Numbered from the stretch's first letter, positions 51,964 to 64,000 are shown. The stretch is 64,000 nucleotides of DNA from Trifolium pratense (GCF_020283565.1 NC_060063.1:46522856-46586855), one strand, 5' to 3'. Made by a program: numbers and translations. The notes: generated from the sequence alone by a model not told the origin.

Positions 51964-54087
51964 ACTAAAAATATGGAAATGTCTCAAAGATCTATTTTTG
52001 TTGTTTGACCAGCCATGTCTTAAAATCTAAGCAAGTAAATAATGTCTCGTTGGAAAGTTTTGACATGTACATGCTGGTTTTTGTTGTTGTAAGATTTGTA
52101 GCAAAGAAGCCTGGTGCATCCTTAGTTCCACTTTGTGGACAAAGGAACTCATGTGATCAACTGTGATACTGATACGTGCTAAAAATGTACATTTTTTGTA
52201 TTCATTCATCATATGAGCATATTTGACAGATTTAATGTGACAGGCTTAATTGTCTCTAAATGCAATTTGCTTTCTAGTAGTACCTTTAAATTTCTTGTAT
52301 TGAGGATTCTCCTCTACTTTTTTTTACGCAAAAGATTCTCCTCTACTTCTAGAAACCTTAATACAGCAAGGCAAGTTGTCATAACAGTTCTCTAATAATC
52401 CAAAATAACAAATCTACTACATTTAATGTGTCGAGTATTCCATGAAAGACTCGCTGAAATCATCTCTATTTAACAAAGGTGTTTGTTAATTGCACTCCAT
52501 TGTGTACTTTTTTGTGACTAACAACCGAAACTATTGATCATCTACTCGTTGCTCTTACGGTGCCTGGACTGAAAATACCATTTGTGAATGAATCGGAGCA
52601 TGTGATGAATTTGGTGCTAGCTTTGTGTTGTGGACTTTGTAGACACCTAAACAAGAGATGCTTTGAGGTATTGATATTCCAAGTGCATAAGAGTTGTGGT
52701 ACGTGCGCAGAATTCCATTGAAATGTTTATCAACTATTAATGCGTTTATTTTGCAAACTAAGGTGCAAGCCATTCCATTTCCCGCTATCAATGTGTGCTG
52801 GACTCTTCCACCCTCGCGTTGGTATAAGTTAAATGGTCCAATTGAGGATGGGACGTGAGGGCTGTCCACGCCATGGTGGTTAGAGACGTTGAAGGGGGTT
52901 GTGGTTTCAGCATCCTGCTGTCAAACGTAGCTGTCACTTGATTCTGATCTAGCTGAAGCCATTGCCATGAAAATGGAAACTGCAATTTCTGACTCCTCAA
53001 ATTAGATCAAAGCTCTGCTGTACTTTCAGACTATTCCCACTTATATGGGCACACAAGTAGTTTATTTTGTGACTCCTCAATTTATGACTGCATGAGTTTA
53101 TTTTCAAGTTTTCCTAGTTTACAATTCTTGCATGTTAGGTGTATTGCTGTAGATCAAGTTACACATTGTCTAGCAAAATATTCCACTTTCAATTTTGATT
53201 TGTTGAGTTGAGAAAACTCCTAATTTTGTTTCTACTGTGTTGGCTTTTGATTTGATGGCAGGAATTTCTTGATGAAATTTATTTCCATGTCAAAAAACAA
53301 TACAGTTTTAATTTTCTTTATAGATATGAAGTTCAATCTCGGCATTGTAAGACTTGAAAACGTTCAGAAGTCATGACTTCTCATATATTATATGTAATCC
53401 ACACCTACAACTGTAACTTTATTGCCATTGCCAACAAAGATATTCTATCACCATCACTTGATAGTCACTCGATAGACAAATCATGTAGACATACTTAGAT
53501 AAAAAAAATTTACAACCGAGAATCATAACTTTTTTAAGACTGAGATTTGCCCGCTGCGCCATTGAGACGTTATTCAATTGAGTGAGAATGTTTACAATAC
53601 TAATCGTCATCTCAAACTATCCAAGTGCCAAATTATGTCTCCTATTTAGTCAGCACCAACAACAACCACATTTTGATCAACCCACCAGACATCCATCAAT
53701 TGAAAGTATGAACATTCTTTCGGAGATTCATTGAAGAGCAAAGATTGATGGGACAAGGACATTGATATTGAGTCATTGGAGAGAAAAATATGTTCACTAA
53801 AAACATTCAGAGCAATGACAAGAACCCATATAGTTTATAACATGCGTTAAAATTCATTATTTCTCGACATTTTCTATTATAAACGTATTGAAAACAAAAT
53901 CTGTTAATTTAACAGCTTCCTACAATCTGAAAGTATATGCATTAGGTTAAAATGGACACAAAAAAATGAGATATGTTATTATTTAACCTTCATTGAAACA
54001 CATACAAATTCAGCTATGCGAGGCCAATCCAACCATCATATTCATTGAACAATTTTGCTTTAGGGTAGCGGCATCTGCACCAAAGAA
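51964..54087. other. Region between two convergent genes
   Basis: Holds the 3' UTRs of the 49.3 kb gene (from the left) and of the PAF1 gene (from the right). In the middle (52560-52990) a few phrases such as LPPSRWYKLNGPIEDG could be an RNase H relic, but this was too weak to call. No gene was found on either strand. Confidence 0.4.
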
Positions 54088-57000
54088 TCAATCGGACATT
54101 TCATCTTCTCCTCCACTAGATTGGAAATTATCATGGTGCTCTGCAGCTCTATGTTGGTCGTCAAGATCGTCATCCATTTCTAGCCTCTTGGACGAATTTC
54201 CCTTTAAACGTGTATAAACCTTGAAGGGAACACATATAAGTCAGTATTTGATGAATTCAAATAAAATGGTAAGCTTATAGATGAAGTTGTTGCTAAACCT
54301 CAGAATCCTTCCGCTCGATTGCAGCAACGGTTGATCTTCTCCTCACAGTCACTCTAGCAGGAGCTGGAAATTGTTCAACCTCATCACCCGATCTTCCCTC
54401 TTTAGCCCTCTTTTTTCTTAAAACTAGTTTAGTTGGAAGAGGCTGCACATCAAATTACTCTGAAGTTAACAAATTGATGCTGAAATATTAAGAAACTATA
54501 TGCTAGTTGGAAAGCTGCGACAGAAATAGCAATTGGTTACAGGAAATACCAAATAACGAGCTTCTGACTCATCAAACGAAACTAAGAATGTTGTGGGATC
54601 ATGTGCATCGTCACCTCGAACCTGTTAAGGTGTGAAAAGAAAATGTCAGAAAAGTGTTAAATGGGGAATTTCTTATTTAATGACTCAGCAATGGGAATTT
54701 TGAAAATCTTCTGACATACATCCCAATGATACTCGCGAACCCAAGAATAAGAGACTTCTTCATCTTCATCATATATATCCTTTGACAACTGCCATAACAA
54801 AGTTCATATTAATCCAAATGTTAGTCACAGTTTTTTTTTTCTTCAATAACTAGTGTTTCAAAATCAGAATCCACAGTTGCATTTAATTCATACCTCCCCT
54901 GGTGCTGGGACCATGTATGCCAAAAATTTCTCAGGATTTGCAGGATCTGAGCTTGTTGCAACATAACTTTTCATAACTGCCTGCAGGCCACAAAAAAATA
55001 GGAGTAACCCTAACAACATTCAGCAGCAAGTACCATTGATCAACAATGTAACCAGAAAAATAGCCACATTATATTCCATAAGGTGTTGCTTGCAAAACAC
55101 ACACAGAACCAGAAAAACACGAATCAAGAGATTAGCTACCAACAATTATATTCCAGTCATGGGATTTATCATACATGATTTTTTGTTATTTCAAAAGAAC
55201 GGTAATAGTTAAATCGAGCCAATCACTATCCTACCAGATAAACAATGGTATAGAGAATATTTCAGAAGTAGATAGCTCCCCACATAGCAAGTCAAACTAC
55301 AAGAGCAAATTAACAAGGCATGTAATGAATACAAGTGGTTATATTAACAATGCAATTAATTTTTAGACTGTCTATTGTATTACTTTCATATCTTGCTCAG
55401 CACTTCCTGGATTTAAACTTTACGAAACAGGGAAAAAGAATATTGAGTTATTGATGAAGACTACATGTATCATTGCAACATAGCTTACCCTTGATTCAGA
55501 GACATCACGAACAGATTTGTCCATCTTACTGTACATTTCTGAATCAACAGTTGGAGCATTATCAAATGCAGCAACAACAAACTGATCATCATACCTGCCA
55601 AGTAGGACAATAGAAGACAACTAATTAATTTGAACAAATATATGAATGCTGTGAAGCAGTTTGCCTGTTGTAGTATCAAAAGATCAGGCTTTCCATACTA
55701 CAAATAAAAGGCTGATCAATAGAAGTACAACACACCGGGGTAAGTAATAATATTACTTATGAAAGGTATATATGGAGCCATACCTATCAAAATCAGGCAA
55801 CAATGGCATAAACTCAATAGGGTACAAATCTTTTTTAGTTGCATGAACAGGTTGGGACTTAGCTGCTTCAAATGATGCTTCTATTTCCCTGATTTGTCTT
55901 TCCCTAAAAGAGAGAATACAATAATAATTAGACAAGGTTAATCACTTTTGCAAAGTAAGTAATCTGTCTTAAAATTGACTTGGGATAGCCAAGCTATTGG
56001 CATATACATACCTATTGTTAAGATTTTCCAAGAGACTGCGGCCTCCCTTCCTGTCTCTCAGCTCCTTAGCTTGTTTTTCAGTTAACGACTACAATAATAT
56101 GTTTATGAGTTGTTGCATGTCGAGATAGCAATGCATCCCTATATCAACATATATGCCTAATACCTGTTTGGCCGATTCCATGCTTAAAGGAGATATATAT
56201 TGTGTTTTAACAAGCCAAGCGACACCTTTATCAGTAGGCCTCTCTTTTCTTTTAATACCATCTTTTTTCATAGGAGTAACAGCTTCATCATCTCGCAATA
56301 AATCTTCATCTTCTGGAGCAAGAGGTGGTCGGACACTGGGAGGACTGTACAAAAGGGTTCATCAGACCTTCTAATTCAGCATTATTTATTGAAGTATACT
56401 CCCTCTAGTCCTAATTATAAGCAAAAATCCACTTTTTAGATACATTCAAAGTTTGATGTATCTAGACTATTATATAAACTAGATACATTAAACTTTCAAT
56501 GTATCTAAAAAGTGAATTTTCTCTTATAATTAGGAGCGGAGGGAGTATGTATTTAAATTTATTAAAGGAACTAAGGATAATACTTGTAAACACTGAGATC
56601 AAGCAGGTCCAGAGGTATCCCTAGATCTGGCTCCACAAAAAGTTTGGGTTTGTACATTTTCTCCAGTGATGTGATTGTATATTTTGCATATCTGGACAGC
56701 AATCAAACAGTTGTTCATAAGCATATACAAATACAAGTCAAGAAACTTAATTTCAAAATCATCATCAAAATAAAGTTTTCCAATAAACAACGGTGATCAT
56801 TGCATCATATGTGATGTACCCGTAAAGCTTCAAAATACACAAATATCAGTTCCATACACACACTCTCAACATCTTATATGGGATGTCTATTTGAAAAACA
56901 ATCTCTTTTAACTCCTCTATAGTGTATGCACCCCCTCCCTCACCACCAAAACAAAACACCTATTTAATAAATGTAACAAGTGATACAAGTATCTGATCTC

Positions 57001-59326
57001 TGATATGATAAGTGAGAAATGCCAACCATTGATATCAAGCATGATGGTCAATATGAATAATCCAACTCGTGTGACATTTCTATCAGACAATCACAAACTA
57101 CTTTCTTCAGGGCATGTCACCAAATTCTAGAGTTATACTTCCCAGCTACAAATTCCCCATCAAGAATCAACCATTATATGTTTCAGATTTCTTGTTCAGG
57201 TATCAGTTATCCTCTTTGACTCGCCCACCCTCCTGAACAATTATTGTCGGTGCATATTCCTTTTTCTCATAAAATAATAACATAGTGTCCAAAAACAACG
57301 TATTGTGTAAAAGAAAAATAAATACATCATACTGTGTAAAAAACGAAAAGTAAAAAAGTATTGTAAAAAAAGCAATGTAATTTAATAGTGTCAAAAAATA
57401 TAATAAATTGTAATGACTACAATATAAAGAAATGAACTAAAATAGATTAGAATAGAAAAACAGCAAATTAAAATTGAATACAAACAAAATATTGTACCAT
57501 ACAACTCATACAAGTAATGACAAATTTGGAATTGAAAATGAAAGTGAGATAATATTGAGAATATAGTAAATTTTAAAGAACACATCTCCCCTTCCCTCCC
57601 CTCCCCTCCAAATCCCCCCAATTTGGAGGGAAGCAAAAAGTGGGTCTAGGAGGGAATTCGCTCGCCTCCCCTCCCTTCCCTCCCCTTTTAAAAATTGAAC
57701 CAAACACATAATTAAAAAAATCAACTCACCTCCCCTCCATCTAGTCTCAACCAAACACACATCATCACTCCCCAGTTACCATTGCAATGAAGAGAAACCT
57801 TTTGTTATTAAGGTGGAAGAAAACATCGTAACATTCAAAATCAATAACCCCGTAAACCAAATAGATAAATTTCGATAGCTACATACTAATGGTAAACACA
57901 TGAATGAGATAACATACTGATCTTTATCTTTCTTAAACGCCATTAGCTTAGGTTGAGCAGTTGGATCCGGAAGTTCATTTCGAAATCTTCAATAAGAATA
58001 CACATAAAAAATTGTCAGTGCTGGAAGTAGACACCACAATAATCATAAGATGAAATAATACATCATCAATTAATAACAGTACATCACTTTCCTGCTATGT
58101 GAATCAATACTATTAGAAGTACCACTAAAATGTAAAATTATTTGGGAGTAAAAAAATAGTGCAGATGAAGTTAAAGAAAACACAATTCAAAACCAGAATA
58201 TCCAATTTAGAAGAACAAGTATTGCAGAGGCACCAAAAGCAATATAACCAAGTGAAATATTCACACAAAAAAAAAAAACAATAACCAGTAGGAACACATG
58301 AAAGCTCAAAAAAATTGATCTGAACTGATAGGAACTGGATCAGATTAAAGCATCTCAAAAGCAAGAAAGTTAACACTAAATAATTAGGTCATCTTTGCCA
58401 CATAGCATAAGAACAGTTCCTTTCAATGGGATAAGTTCATAACAATTATTATGAACATACTCCAACATACTAATCTATTATTATGAACATACTCACCTGA
58501 GTTTACACAAAAAAGTGGTGGGCTTTTTCAACCTATTTTCAACCCTCTCACCGCCCAATAAGGGCGCAGTTCTCCTCTCTCCCATTCGAGACCCTGCAAT
58601 AGAACCATGCACCTTTCCAGTCCCCCCAGATGACACCATTTGAGTCTTTTGCAAAACACTATTCTGTGATTCCTTCAGCTTCTTCTGTTGCTGCCTATGC
58701 TTTTCTTCTTGCCTTTGCTTCTCATACTCCTTCTTCTTTCTCAACCTCTTCTCTTCCTCCGTCTCAACCCTCCTTGGAGGATGCCCATGAGAAGGCTTAT
58801 GCTGCTGTTTATGCTGCGGAACTACATCACGTCTCCCAGAAGACCCTTTATTGACTCCCCTCTCCACTTCATTGTTGTTCGGAGGAGGAGGCGGAGACAC
58901 TGGAGGAGGTGGCGGTGGAGGCTGCATCGAAGCACCCGGCGATAAAGGAGGTGGCGGAGGCGGTGGTTGTTGATGATTATATTGATTATTAGGTGGATAA
59001 TACATAGGACCAGGTGGCGGCGGAGGTGGTGGCTGGTATGAATTATCAGGTGGTGGAGGCGGTGGTGGTGGATATGGATAGTAATTTGAAGGTGGTGGTG
59101 GAGGAGGAGCATGATGATGCTGATGCTGGTGCTGATGATGTTGATAATTTGAATTTGGAGGTATTTGAGGGAATGAAGAAGTAGAAGAATCTCCACCAAC
59201 ACCAACACCGCCACCGTAACCATAACCACCCCAATTATTATTCCCCCGTTGTTGCGGCGGAGGTGGTGGTGGTGCGATAGGGTTTTGACTCGCCGGTGGA
59301 GGAGGGAAAGGCCTATAAGAGGCCAT
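54088..59326 (-). CDS. ELF7: PAF1 complex subunit PAF1 (plant ELF7-type)
   Basis: Core subunit of the PAF1 complex, which travels with RNA polymerase II and supports histone H2B ubiquitination and H3K4 methylation; in Arabidopsis loss of ELF7 causes early flowering through low FLC. Twelve exons join in frame to 664 residues (minus strand): 59326-58497, 57986-57918, 56691-56584, 56344-56164, 56088-56012, 55903-55784, 55594-55489, 54980-54894, 54788-54720, 54621-54550, 54442-54299, 54219-54088. The first 190 residues or so are Pro/Gly/Tyr-rich with long PPPPPP runs, followed by a basic Lys/Glu-rich stretch. The conserved PAF1 domain starts at CKLRFRNELPDPTAQPKL and goes on with YKPKLFVEPDLGIPLDLLDL and PLLPDFDRYDDQF. 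The C-terminus is acidic (GGEDEMSD). It is longer than Arabidopsis ELF7 mainly in the Pro-rich head. It faces away from the HPt gene's 3' end and converges with the 49.3 kb gene. Confidence 0.95.
56399..56545. mobile_element. Stowaway (Tc1/mariner-type) MITE in intron 3 of the PAF1 gene
   Basis: A 147-bp element with ends CTCCCTCTAGTCCTAATTAT and the inverted CTCCCTCCGCTCCTAATTAT, flanked by the dinucleotide TA on both sides (56397-56398 and 56546-56547). The whole unit is nearly palindromic around AGATACATT/AATGTATCT, so its transcript would fold into one long hairpin. Confidence 0.92.
57586..57760. repeat. CT-rich repeat with internal palindrome in intron 2 of the PAF1 gene... intron between exons 2 and 3
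   Basis: CCCCTCCCTT-type runs with a central palindrome, CCCCAATTTGGAGGG, and AACCAAACACA repeated at the right side (57689 and 57751). It looks like a dispersed MITE-like repeat. Ends were not fixed. It lies in the 1.2 kb intron between exons 2 and 3 of the PAF1 gene. Confidence 0.5.
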
Positions 59327-59817
59327 TCCTTATTCAAATTCAAATCAAATAATAATCACAAAATCACTGAAACTAGGGTTATATTTTTTTGAACTTGTTG
59401 ACAATTTATAAACCCTAGAATTAAAAATAATCGAATCAATACAGCGTTACCGTTCACAATTGAAGTGTTGAAGGTCGAAAATGCGAATCTATGAAAACGA
59501 AGAAGTGAAGAAAGAAGATCGATTGAAATCGGAAAAAAAGGAGTAGTGGAATGAGAATGTATGTAGAGGTGAAAGAGAGAGTGAAATTTTGAGCTTGTTG
59601 GTTTTAGCTCATGATTTCATTCCGAAGAGGGTAACGTTTAGGGAAAAAGCTTCCACGGTAATTATCATTGTCGCCAAACAAATAAGGGCATGTTTGGAAA
59701 CTTAATTAAGCGCTTATATTTTTATTTTATTTTTTTTTTTTTTTGGGTGAATAAGCGCTTATATTACAAGTGACTAAAGATTATGTTTTTTTATTTAATT
59801 TAAAAAATATAAAATTA

Positions 59818-60107
59818 AGGTAGCGTTTGACCTAACTTTTTTTATCCTTAAACGTAAGAAGTTAGGTCAAACAATAATTTTTAAACGTTATAGTAAAAAA
59901 AAACTTCTATACTTTAGGAAAAATTATACTCCTATCAAACATATTTTTTAACCCTATTATAATAAAAAAACAATAATTTTTAACTTTTTTTTATAAAAAA
60001 GTAAGATTTATCAAACAATTTTTATTTTAGTTAAAAAAAACTATTATTTCTAGATTTATGGTTAAAAGAGCTTCTACACCTAAAAAAAGTTGGGTCAAAC
60101 GGTACCT
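59818..60107. mobile_element. MITE upstream of the PAF1 gene
   Basis: A unit of about 290 bp with inverted ends AGGTAGCGTTTGACCTAAC and (reverse complement of the right end) AGGTACCGTTTGACCCAAC, continuing into a shared T-run. The centre consists of AACAATAATTTTTAA-like repeats. The target duplication was not clear, so the superfamily is open. Confidence 0.65.
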
Positions 60108-60546
60108 AAATGTTTGTTTGTTACGTGTTATAAAAAACTGATTTTGATACTAAATAATTTAAGGGTAAATAGGTTTTTACCATGTAAAGTAGACAAGTTT
60201 TGGTTTACCACTACAATTTATTTTTTTGGATTACTCCATGTAATGTGAAAATCATCTGGTTTACCCTTTCATGAAAAATGTTGACTTAAAATTTCACAAA
60301 AATGATTATGTGGCATGATCAGTGAGGTGAGTAAACCAAAACTCGCTAACATTATAGTTTGTCAATATCATTCGGATGACATTATATTTCTTGATTTAGC
60401 AAACACTTTGCAACCACCACTCTTCCACGTCATATAAGTAGTTTTAAAATAAAATAACCATACATGAATGAACTTATGTGACAGAAAGATAAAATATTAT
60501 TGGTTGTTTGTGTAACATTTTTTTACTCTGTCTACTTATATTCTTT

Positions 60547-60690
60547 TTTTTTTTTTTTTTTTGGTCAGGTAGCCTAGTGGCTTGAAATTCCACCATTAAA
60601 GATGGATAAGTGGAGTGTCCAGGGTTCGAACCCTGGCTCCTGCATATAAAATGCTGATGTCCCAACCAATTGAGCTAAGCTCATGGGGAC
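60547..60690 (-). mobile_element. tRNA-derived SINE (second family), minus orientation
   Basis: Read on the minus strand: a box A-like TTAGCTCAATTGG, box B GGGTTCGAACCC, then a 3' A-tail (the T-run at 60547-60562). It is flanked by the perfect 17-bp duplication GTCTACTTATATTCTTT (60530-60546 and 60691-60707). It is different from the two SINEs at 15.8 and 41.6 kb. A working tRNA gene is excluded because the two boxes lie too far apart and no cloverleaf closes. Confidence 0.9.
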
Positions 60691-60707
60691 GTCTACTTAT
60701 ATTCTTT

Positions 60708-61410
60708 AATCTCAAGTTATATTTACATTTTTCTTATAAAATAAAATAAAATTTTCCTCAGAGTTTAATAAAATATACACCCTAAATTAATATTTATTAA
60801 TTATTAAAAGACAAGTTGTAAATAAAGCCTTTTTAATATCTGAAATGTTATTTCAACAAATTTTTTGAACAAAAATACAAAACACAGATGACTGTTCATA
60901 AATACTTTCTTTTTTTTCCCTTAAAAAAAAATACTTTTTTTTTCTTTCTCAGTTTGTTTTCTCTTTAATGTCACTACTCTTTCTCTCTTCTCCGATCATC
61001 TCACTGTTCTCTCTCTCATGGTATAGCTCTCATCGGAACCGGTGGTGGTGAGGGTAGTATTCATGGTGTGAACCTTTCTTCTGTTTCCATGTTTTCGTTT
61101 TCTTCCATCTCGGCAAATTCCAATGAATCCAATATAAGGAAATTTCAAACAAGTGAAGGCAGTGGTCGTGCTCGTGTACCACCACGACGACTAATAGCGA
61201 CTAAGATGGAAGTGAAGGCGGATCCGGAGTTGTAGAGCCATGTCGGAGGAAGTAGAGCTACTCATCTGCAATAGTGACGAGGAAGCTTTTTGTTTGATGG
61301 AGGTGCAGCGATAACGGCTGCCGGAGGTGATGTGCGACTTTGTTGTTGTGGTGGCTGCGAGATTAGTGATTGTCTGGTGGTGGACTGTGTGGTGCGTATG
61401 ACGGTTAATT

Positions 61411-61477
<67 letters not shown>

Positions 61478-61965
61478 AGGTGAAGAAGATGAAGTGATAT
61501 TTGTTTTGACTGAAATGTCCTTAATTTAAAGGTTGGAATGTCAAAAATGCTCCTTTGTGTTGTATTTTTGTTGGGATAACATTTCTGTTTTAATATATGA
61601 TGATTGGACCCATGTATCTCTATAGTTTGTAGTGGACGCCTACACCTTTATTCAAACTCAGAACTTTACGGTTGTGTGTAAATTTTAGTGGTGTTTATCA
61701 TTTATAGATAAAAAAAAAATACAAACTATTATTCACTTGTACAACACATATCACTAAAAGATGGAGCATTTATTTTCAAGCATTCAAATGGTAAGTGTAT
61801 ACAATATTGAAAGAGTTGATAAGTTCCTTATTAAACTCAAATGACATAAGATGTGAAAATACATTGAAGAGGCCTCTACTAATGGTCAGATACTTTAATT
61901 ACTTGAGTAATATAAAAGATTCATAAGTTCCTATTGTTGCTCTTGTGGATTTGCCTTTATTTTCT
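60708..61965. other. Spacer between the PAF1 promoter and the HPt gene
   Basis: No exon was accepted. A GC-richer block at 61010-61400 has short open stretches but many stops and no recognisable protein; it ends in a GA microsatellite and may be part of a dispersed repeat. Confidence 0.35.
61412..61473. repeat. (GA)n microsatellite
   Basis: About 30 GA units with a single interruption (GATAGA) near 61445. Confidence 0.95.
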
Positions 61966-62085
61966 TCACTTGGAGCGGCATGCTGCCTCCGAGGACCCAA
62001 CTTGCCTAGCCAACTTCATTCAAGTTGAAAATTGAAAATAAACTTTAAATGGAGTTCAACAAAATGCCTAAGATACAACAAATTT

Positions 62086-62148
<63 letters not shown>

Positions 62149-63885
62149 TACTCTATAGTTACCTGAAAATAAGCTTCAAGCTTCTTTCTTAGTGAAGCAT
62201 ATTCTTTCTTACATTGTTGGAAACTCTTCATACATCTACGTATTCAAACAAGAATAGTTATTGTTACAAAATTTACAAATTGGGTGATTGAAATCTCAAT
62301 TTATATATAAATAAATTGATCCATATTCTTCACATAATGTGTTTAGCTAGCCTTCAACAAAATGTTAGTTGTTCCACATGGTGGTAAAATTTTGAAATGC
62401 TACTAGTTATGATTGTTATGGTTTTTGACCGAACCAAGGCTCATTTGCGAATTGGATGGGTCACCCGAACTAAGTTAAGTTGTGTGGATCACTCCATGGG
62501 CACACCCTAGACATGCAACAGATCACACACCTTTGGGACATGTGTACCATCGTATCTTACTCTTCCGCCTACACCTATCTCAGGGGCAAGGTGTCCAAAA
62601 GAGAGTTTTAGGTTCCCGAAACACTAATTTTCTATCTATAAAAGTTTAACTGGTGCTCTACACAAGATATGCAATATATAATTTCTAATACCTCTCACAT
62701 TTAGTGCTTACCAACTTGATAGTTGGAATATTGCATCTACCACCCTTTTTAGTGTATGTTTGGTTTCAATTCTGGAGCAGCCAGAATTGATTCTGGACTT
62801 GTAGAATGAATTCTGACTTGTTTGGTTCCTCAAAACTAGAATTGATTCTGCCTCCAGAATGGATTCTACTTGAAGCTAGAAATTGTAGCTTCTCATTCTA
62901 GAATTGATTTTTACACTCAAATTATTTGTTCAACTCACTTTTGTATGAATATATCCAAACATAAATCAATTCTATCAAACTCAATTCTATCAAAATCAAT
63001 TCTGTCAAACTCAATTCTACTTGGACCACAACCTACTCCCACCCCAATTTTTATTTTTATGAATAGAGTATTAATTTAAATATATTATTAATAATTTTAA
63101 GTCATTCGATACATGTATTAGTATAAATATTAATTTAAATATAATAATAAGATTGTTATAGAAATTTTGGAAGGTTATGTGAAAAATAGATTACCCTTCA
63201 ATATTTCCTGCCCTGCAATATTCCCTAAACAGGTTGCACTCTGCTTTCACCTTTTTGGCTCCGATGCTGCAATCAATTATAAAATAATTAGATAAATAAT
63301 ATTAATTAGAGATTCTTTGTTGTCATAAAGCCAACACTATATGTATCTTATGTATGTGATATTTTTCAAGTTTTTACGTAATTTTCATGTAAATAAAAAG
63401 AACTTTTAAAAGTGATACGTACTATGATACCATAAGATAGTTAAATATTTTTTTATTTTTAAAAAAAGTTTTACATGGATGCTCACAACTTATTATTTTA
63501 ATTACAAAAACAATAATTTAATAATAACAATGGTGATGATATTTGTTAATATTTAGTTTGGGTTATTTTGTATTATATACCTTGAACTACTTCCAGTGAA
63601 TTGATGCATAAGTGTGTCCAGCTTGTTGAAATCTAGTAGGTTCCTCTCCTTGCTAAATATAATAAAAAAATAATCAAGTATGATCAAATAATAAAATAAA
63701 AAAATAAAATAAAATCATGAGACTATAAACAATGGTAAAAATGAATGAACTTACAGAGCCTGCTCTATGCTTGAAATAAGGCGTAACGAATCACCGTAGT
63801 AAAGAATGACAATTTCCTCAACAAAGTTAGGATTAACATCATCCTGCAGTTCTTCTAGTTGGATAAATTGTTCATCAAGCAATCC
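61966..63885 (-). CDS. Histidine-containing phosphotransfer protein (HPt/AHP-type), 5' end outside the window
   Basis: Passes phosphate from hybrid histidine kinases (such as cytokinin receptors) to response regulators in the nucleus. Five exons on the minus strand join in frame: 63885-63755, 63652-63581, 63266-63195, 62235-62163, 62013-61966. They give GLLDEQFIQLEELQDDVNPN, FVEEIVILYYGDSLRLI, then the phospho-acceptor helix KLDTLMHQFTGSSSSIGAKK, KAECNLFREYC, and KSFQQCKKEYASLRKKLEAY, ending GSSEAACRSK. The acceptor histidine (in LMHQF) is present, so it is not a histidine-less decoy of the AHP6 kind. Where most plant HPt proteins have HQLKGSSSSIG, this one has HQFTGSSSSIG, so a lysine is replaced by threonine. 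The first exon (start codon and about 20 residues) must lie beyond 64000, because 63886-64000 contains only intron and a MITE end. Confidence 0.92.
62089..62145. repeat. (AT)n microsatellite in the last intron of the HPt gene
   Basis: About 28 uninterrupted AT units, 18 bases from the 5' splice site of that intron (minus strand). Confidence 0.95.
62752..63025. repeat. MITE-like repeat rich in CAATTCT, in an intron of the HPt gene
   Basis: Starts near TGTTTGGTTTCAATTCTGG and contains many AGAATTGATTCT words in both orientations. It ends with a fourfold 16-17 bp tandem run of TCAATTCTATCAAA(C/A) at 62966-63020. Boundaries and target duplication were not resolved. Confidence 0.6.
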
Positions 63886-63960
63886 CTGCAAAGAAGTAAA
63901 TGAGACACTTATAATAATACGAAGATATATAATGTTGTCATATCAGCCACAAAATACATA

Positions 63961-64000
63961 CTTCCTCCGGTCCTATATATACGAAATATTTTACTTTTTA
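63961..64000. mobile_element. Left end of a Stowaway MITE, cut by the window edge
   Basis: Begins CTTCCTCCGGTCCTATATAT directly after TA, the usual Stowaway start. Only 40 bases are visible. Confidence 0.65.

Noticed and set aside
52555..53000. Overlapping open frames (104 and 70 codons, minus) and an RNase H-like phrase on the plus strand (LPPSRWYKLNGPIEDG)
   Set aside because: The minus frames resemble no protein, and the plus-strand phrase is too short and broken by stops to call a LINE relic.
58630..58945. Two plus-strand frames of 74 and 85 codons
   Set aside because: They are antisense shadows of the same PAF1 exon, with composition set by its repeat codons.
58822..59343. 173-codon minus-strand frame full of His, Leu and Ile
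   Set aside because: It is the out-of-frame shadow of the proline-rich first exon of the PAF1 gene.
60547..60690. Possible tRNA gene (box A and box B with a perfect GGTTCGAACC arm)
   Set aside because: Box spacing is too long, no cloverleaf closes, and the A-tail with its 17-bp target duplication shows a SINE.

Overview
The window is AT-rich plant nuclear DNA. It holds seven spliced protein-coding genes separated by long stretches packed with transposable-element remains. The gene families, a LysM receptor kinase of the symbiosis-related clade, and the SINE and MITE families point to a legume, most likely Medicago-like; the genus is an inference. Gene models were built by joining exons across GT-AG (two GC-AG) introns; every junction listed keeps the reading frame. 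|| LAYOUT. 1-10.3 kb has no confident gene: a decayed LINE RNase H relic, a candidate Helitron (about 1.9-7.5 kb), and inside it an intact-ended 2.9 kb CACTA element carrying exons copied from a cysteine synthase gene and an eIF4A gene, then three MITEs. 10.3-14.4 kb (+): nuclear poly(A) polymerase. 14.4-19 kb: a hAT MITE split by a SINE, then a LINE pseudogene. 19.0-24.2 kb (+): membrane-anchored hexokinase with a tandem array in intron 1. 25.9-29.6 kb (+): Aux/IAA repressor with two MITEs in its introns. 29.6-40 kb: LINE relics, two solo LTRs, MITEs and a hAT element. 40.2-45.3 kb (+): LysM receptor-like kinase. 45.8-46.3 kb: a long hairpin beside a candidate 57-residue secreted peptide gene (-). 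49.3-52.0 kb (+): conserved plant protein of unknown function, with a foldback element in intron 2 that was itself hit by a LINE. 54.1-59.3 kb (-): PAF1/ELF7 transcription elongation factor. 62.0 kb to the right edge (-): histidine-phosphotransfer (HPt) protein, 5' end outside the window. || FUNCTION. The genes do not form a pathway cluster. Individually they cover mRNA 3'-end formation (poly(A) polymerase), RNA polymerase II elongation and chromatin marks (PAF1), sugar phosphorylation and sensing (hexokinase), auxin response (Aux/IAA), cytokinin-type phosphorelay (HPt) and perception of carbohydrate signals at the plasma membrane (LysM kinase). The most unusual content is the nested transposon structure and gene-fragment capture, two frame-required or strongly favoured GC-AG introns, and the small peptide gene next to a long hairpin.
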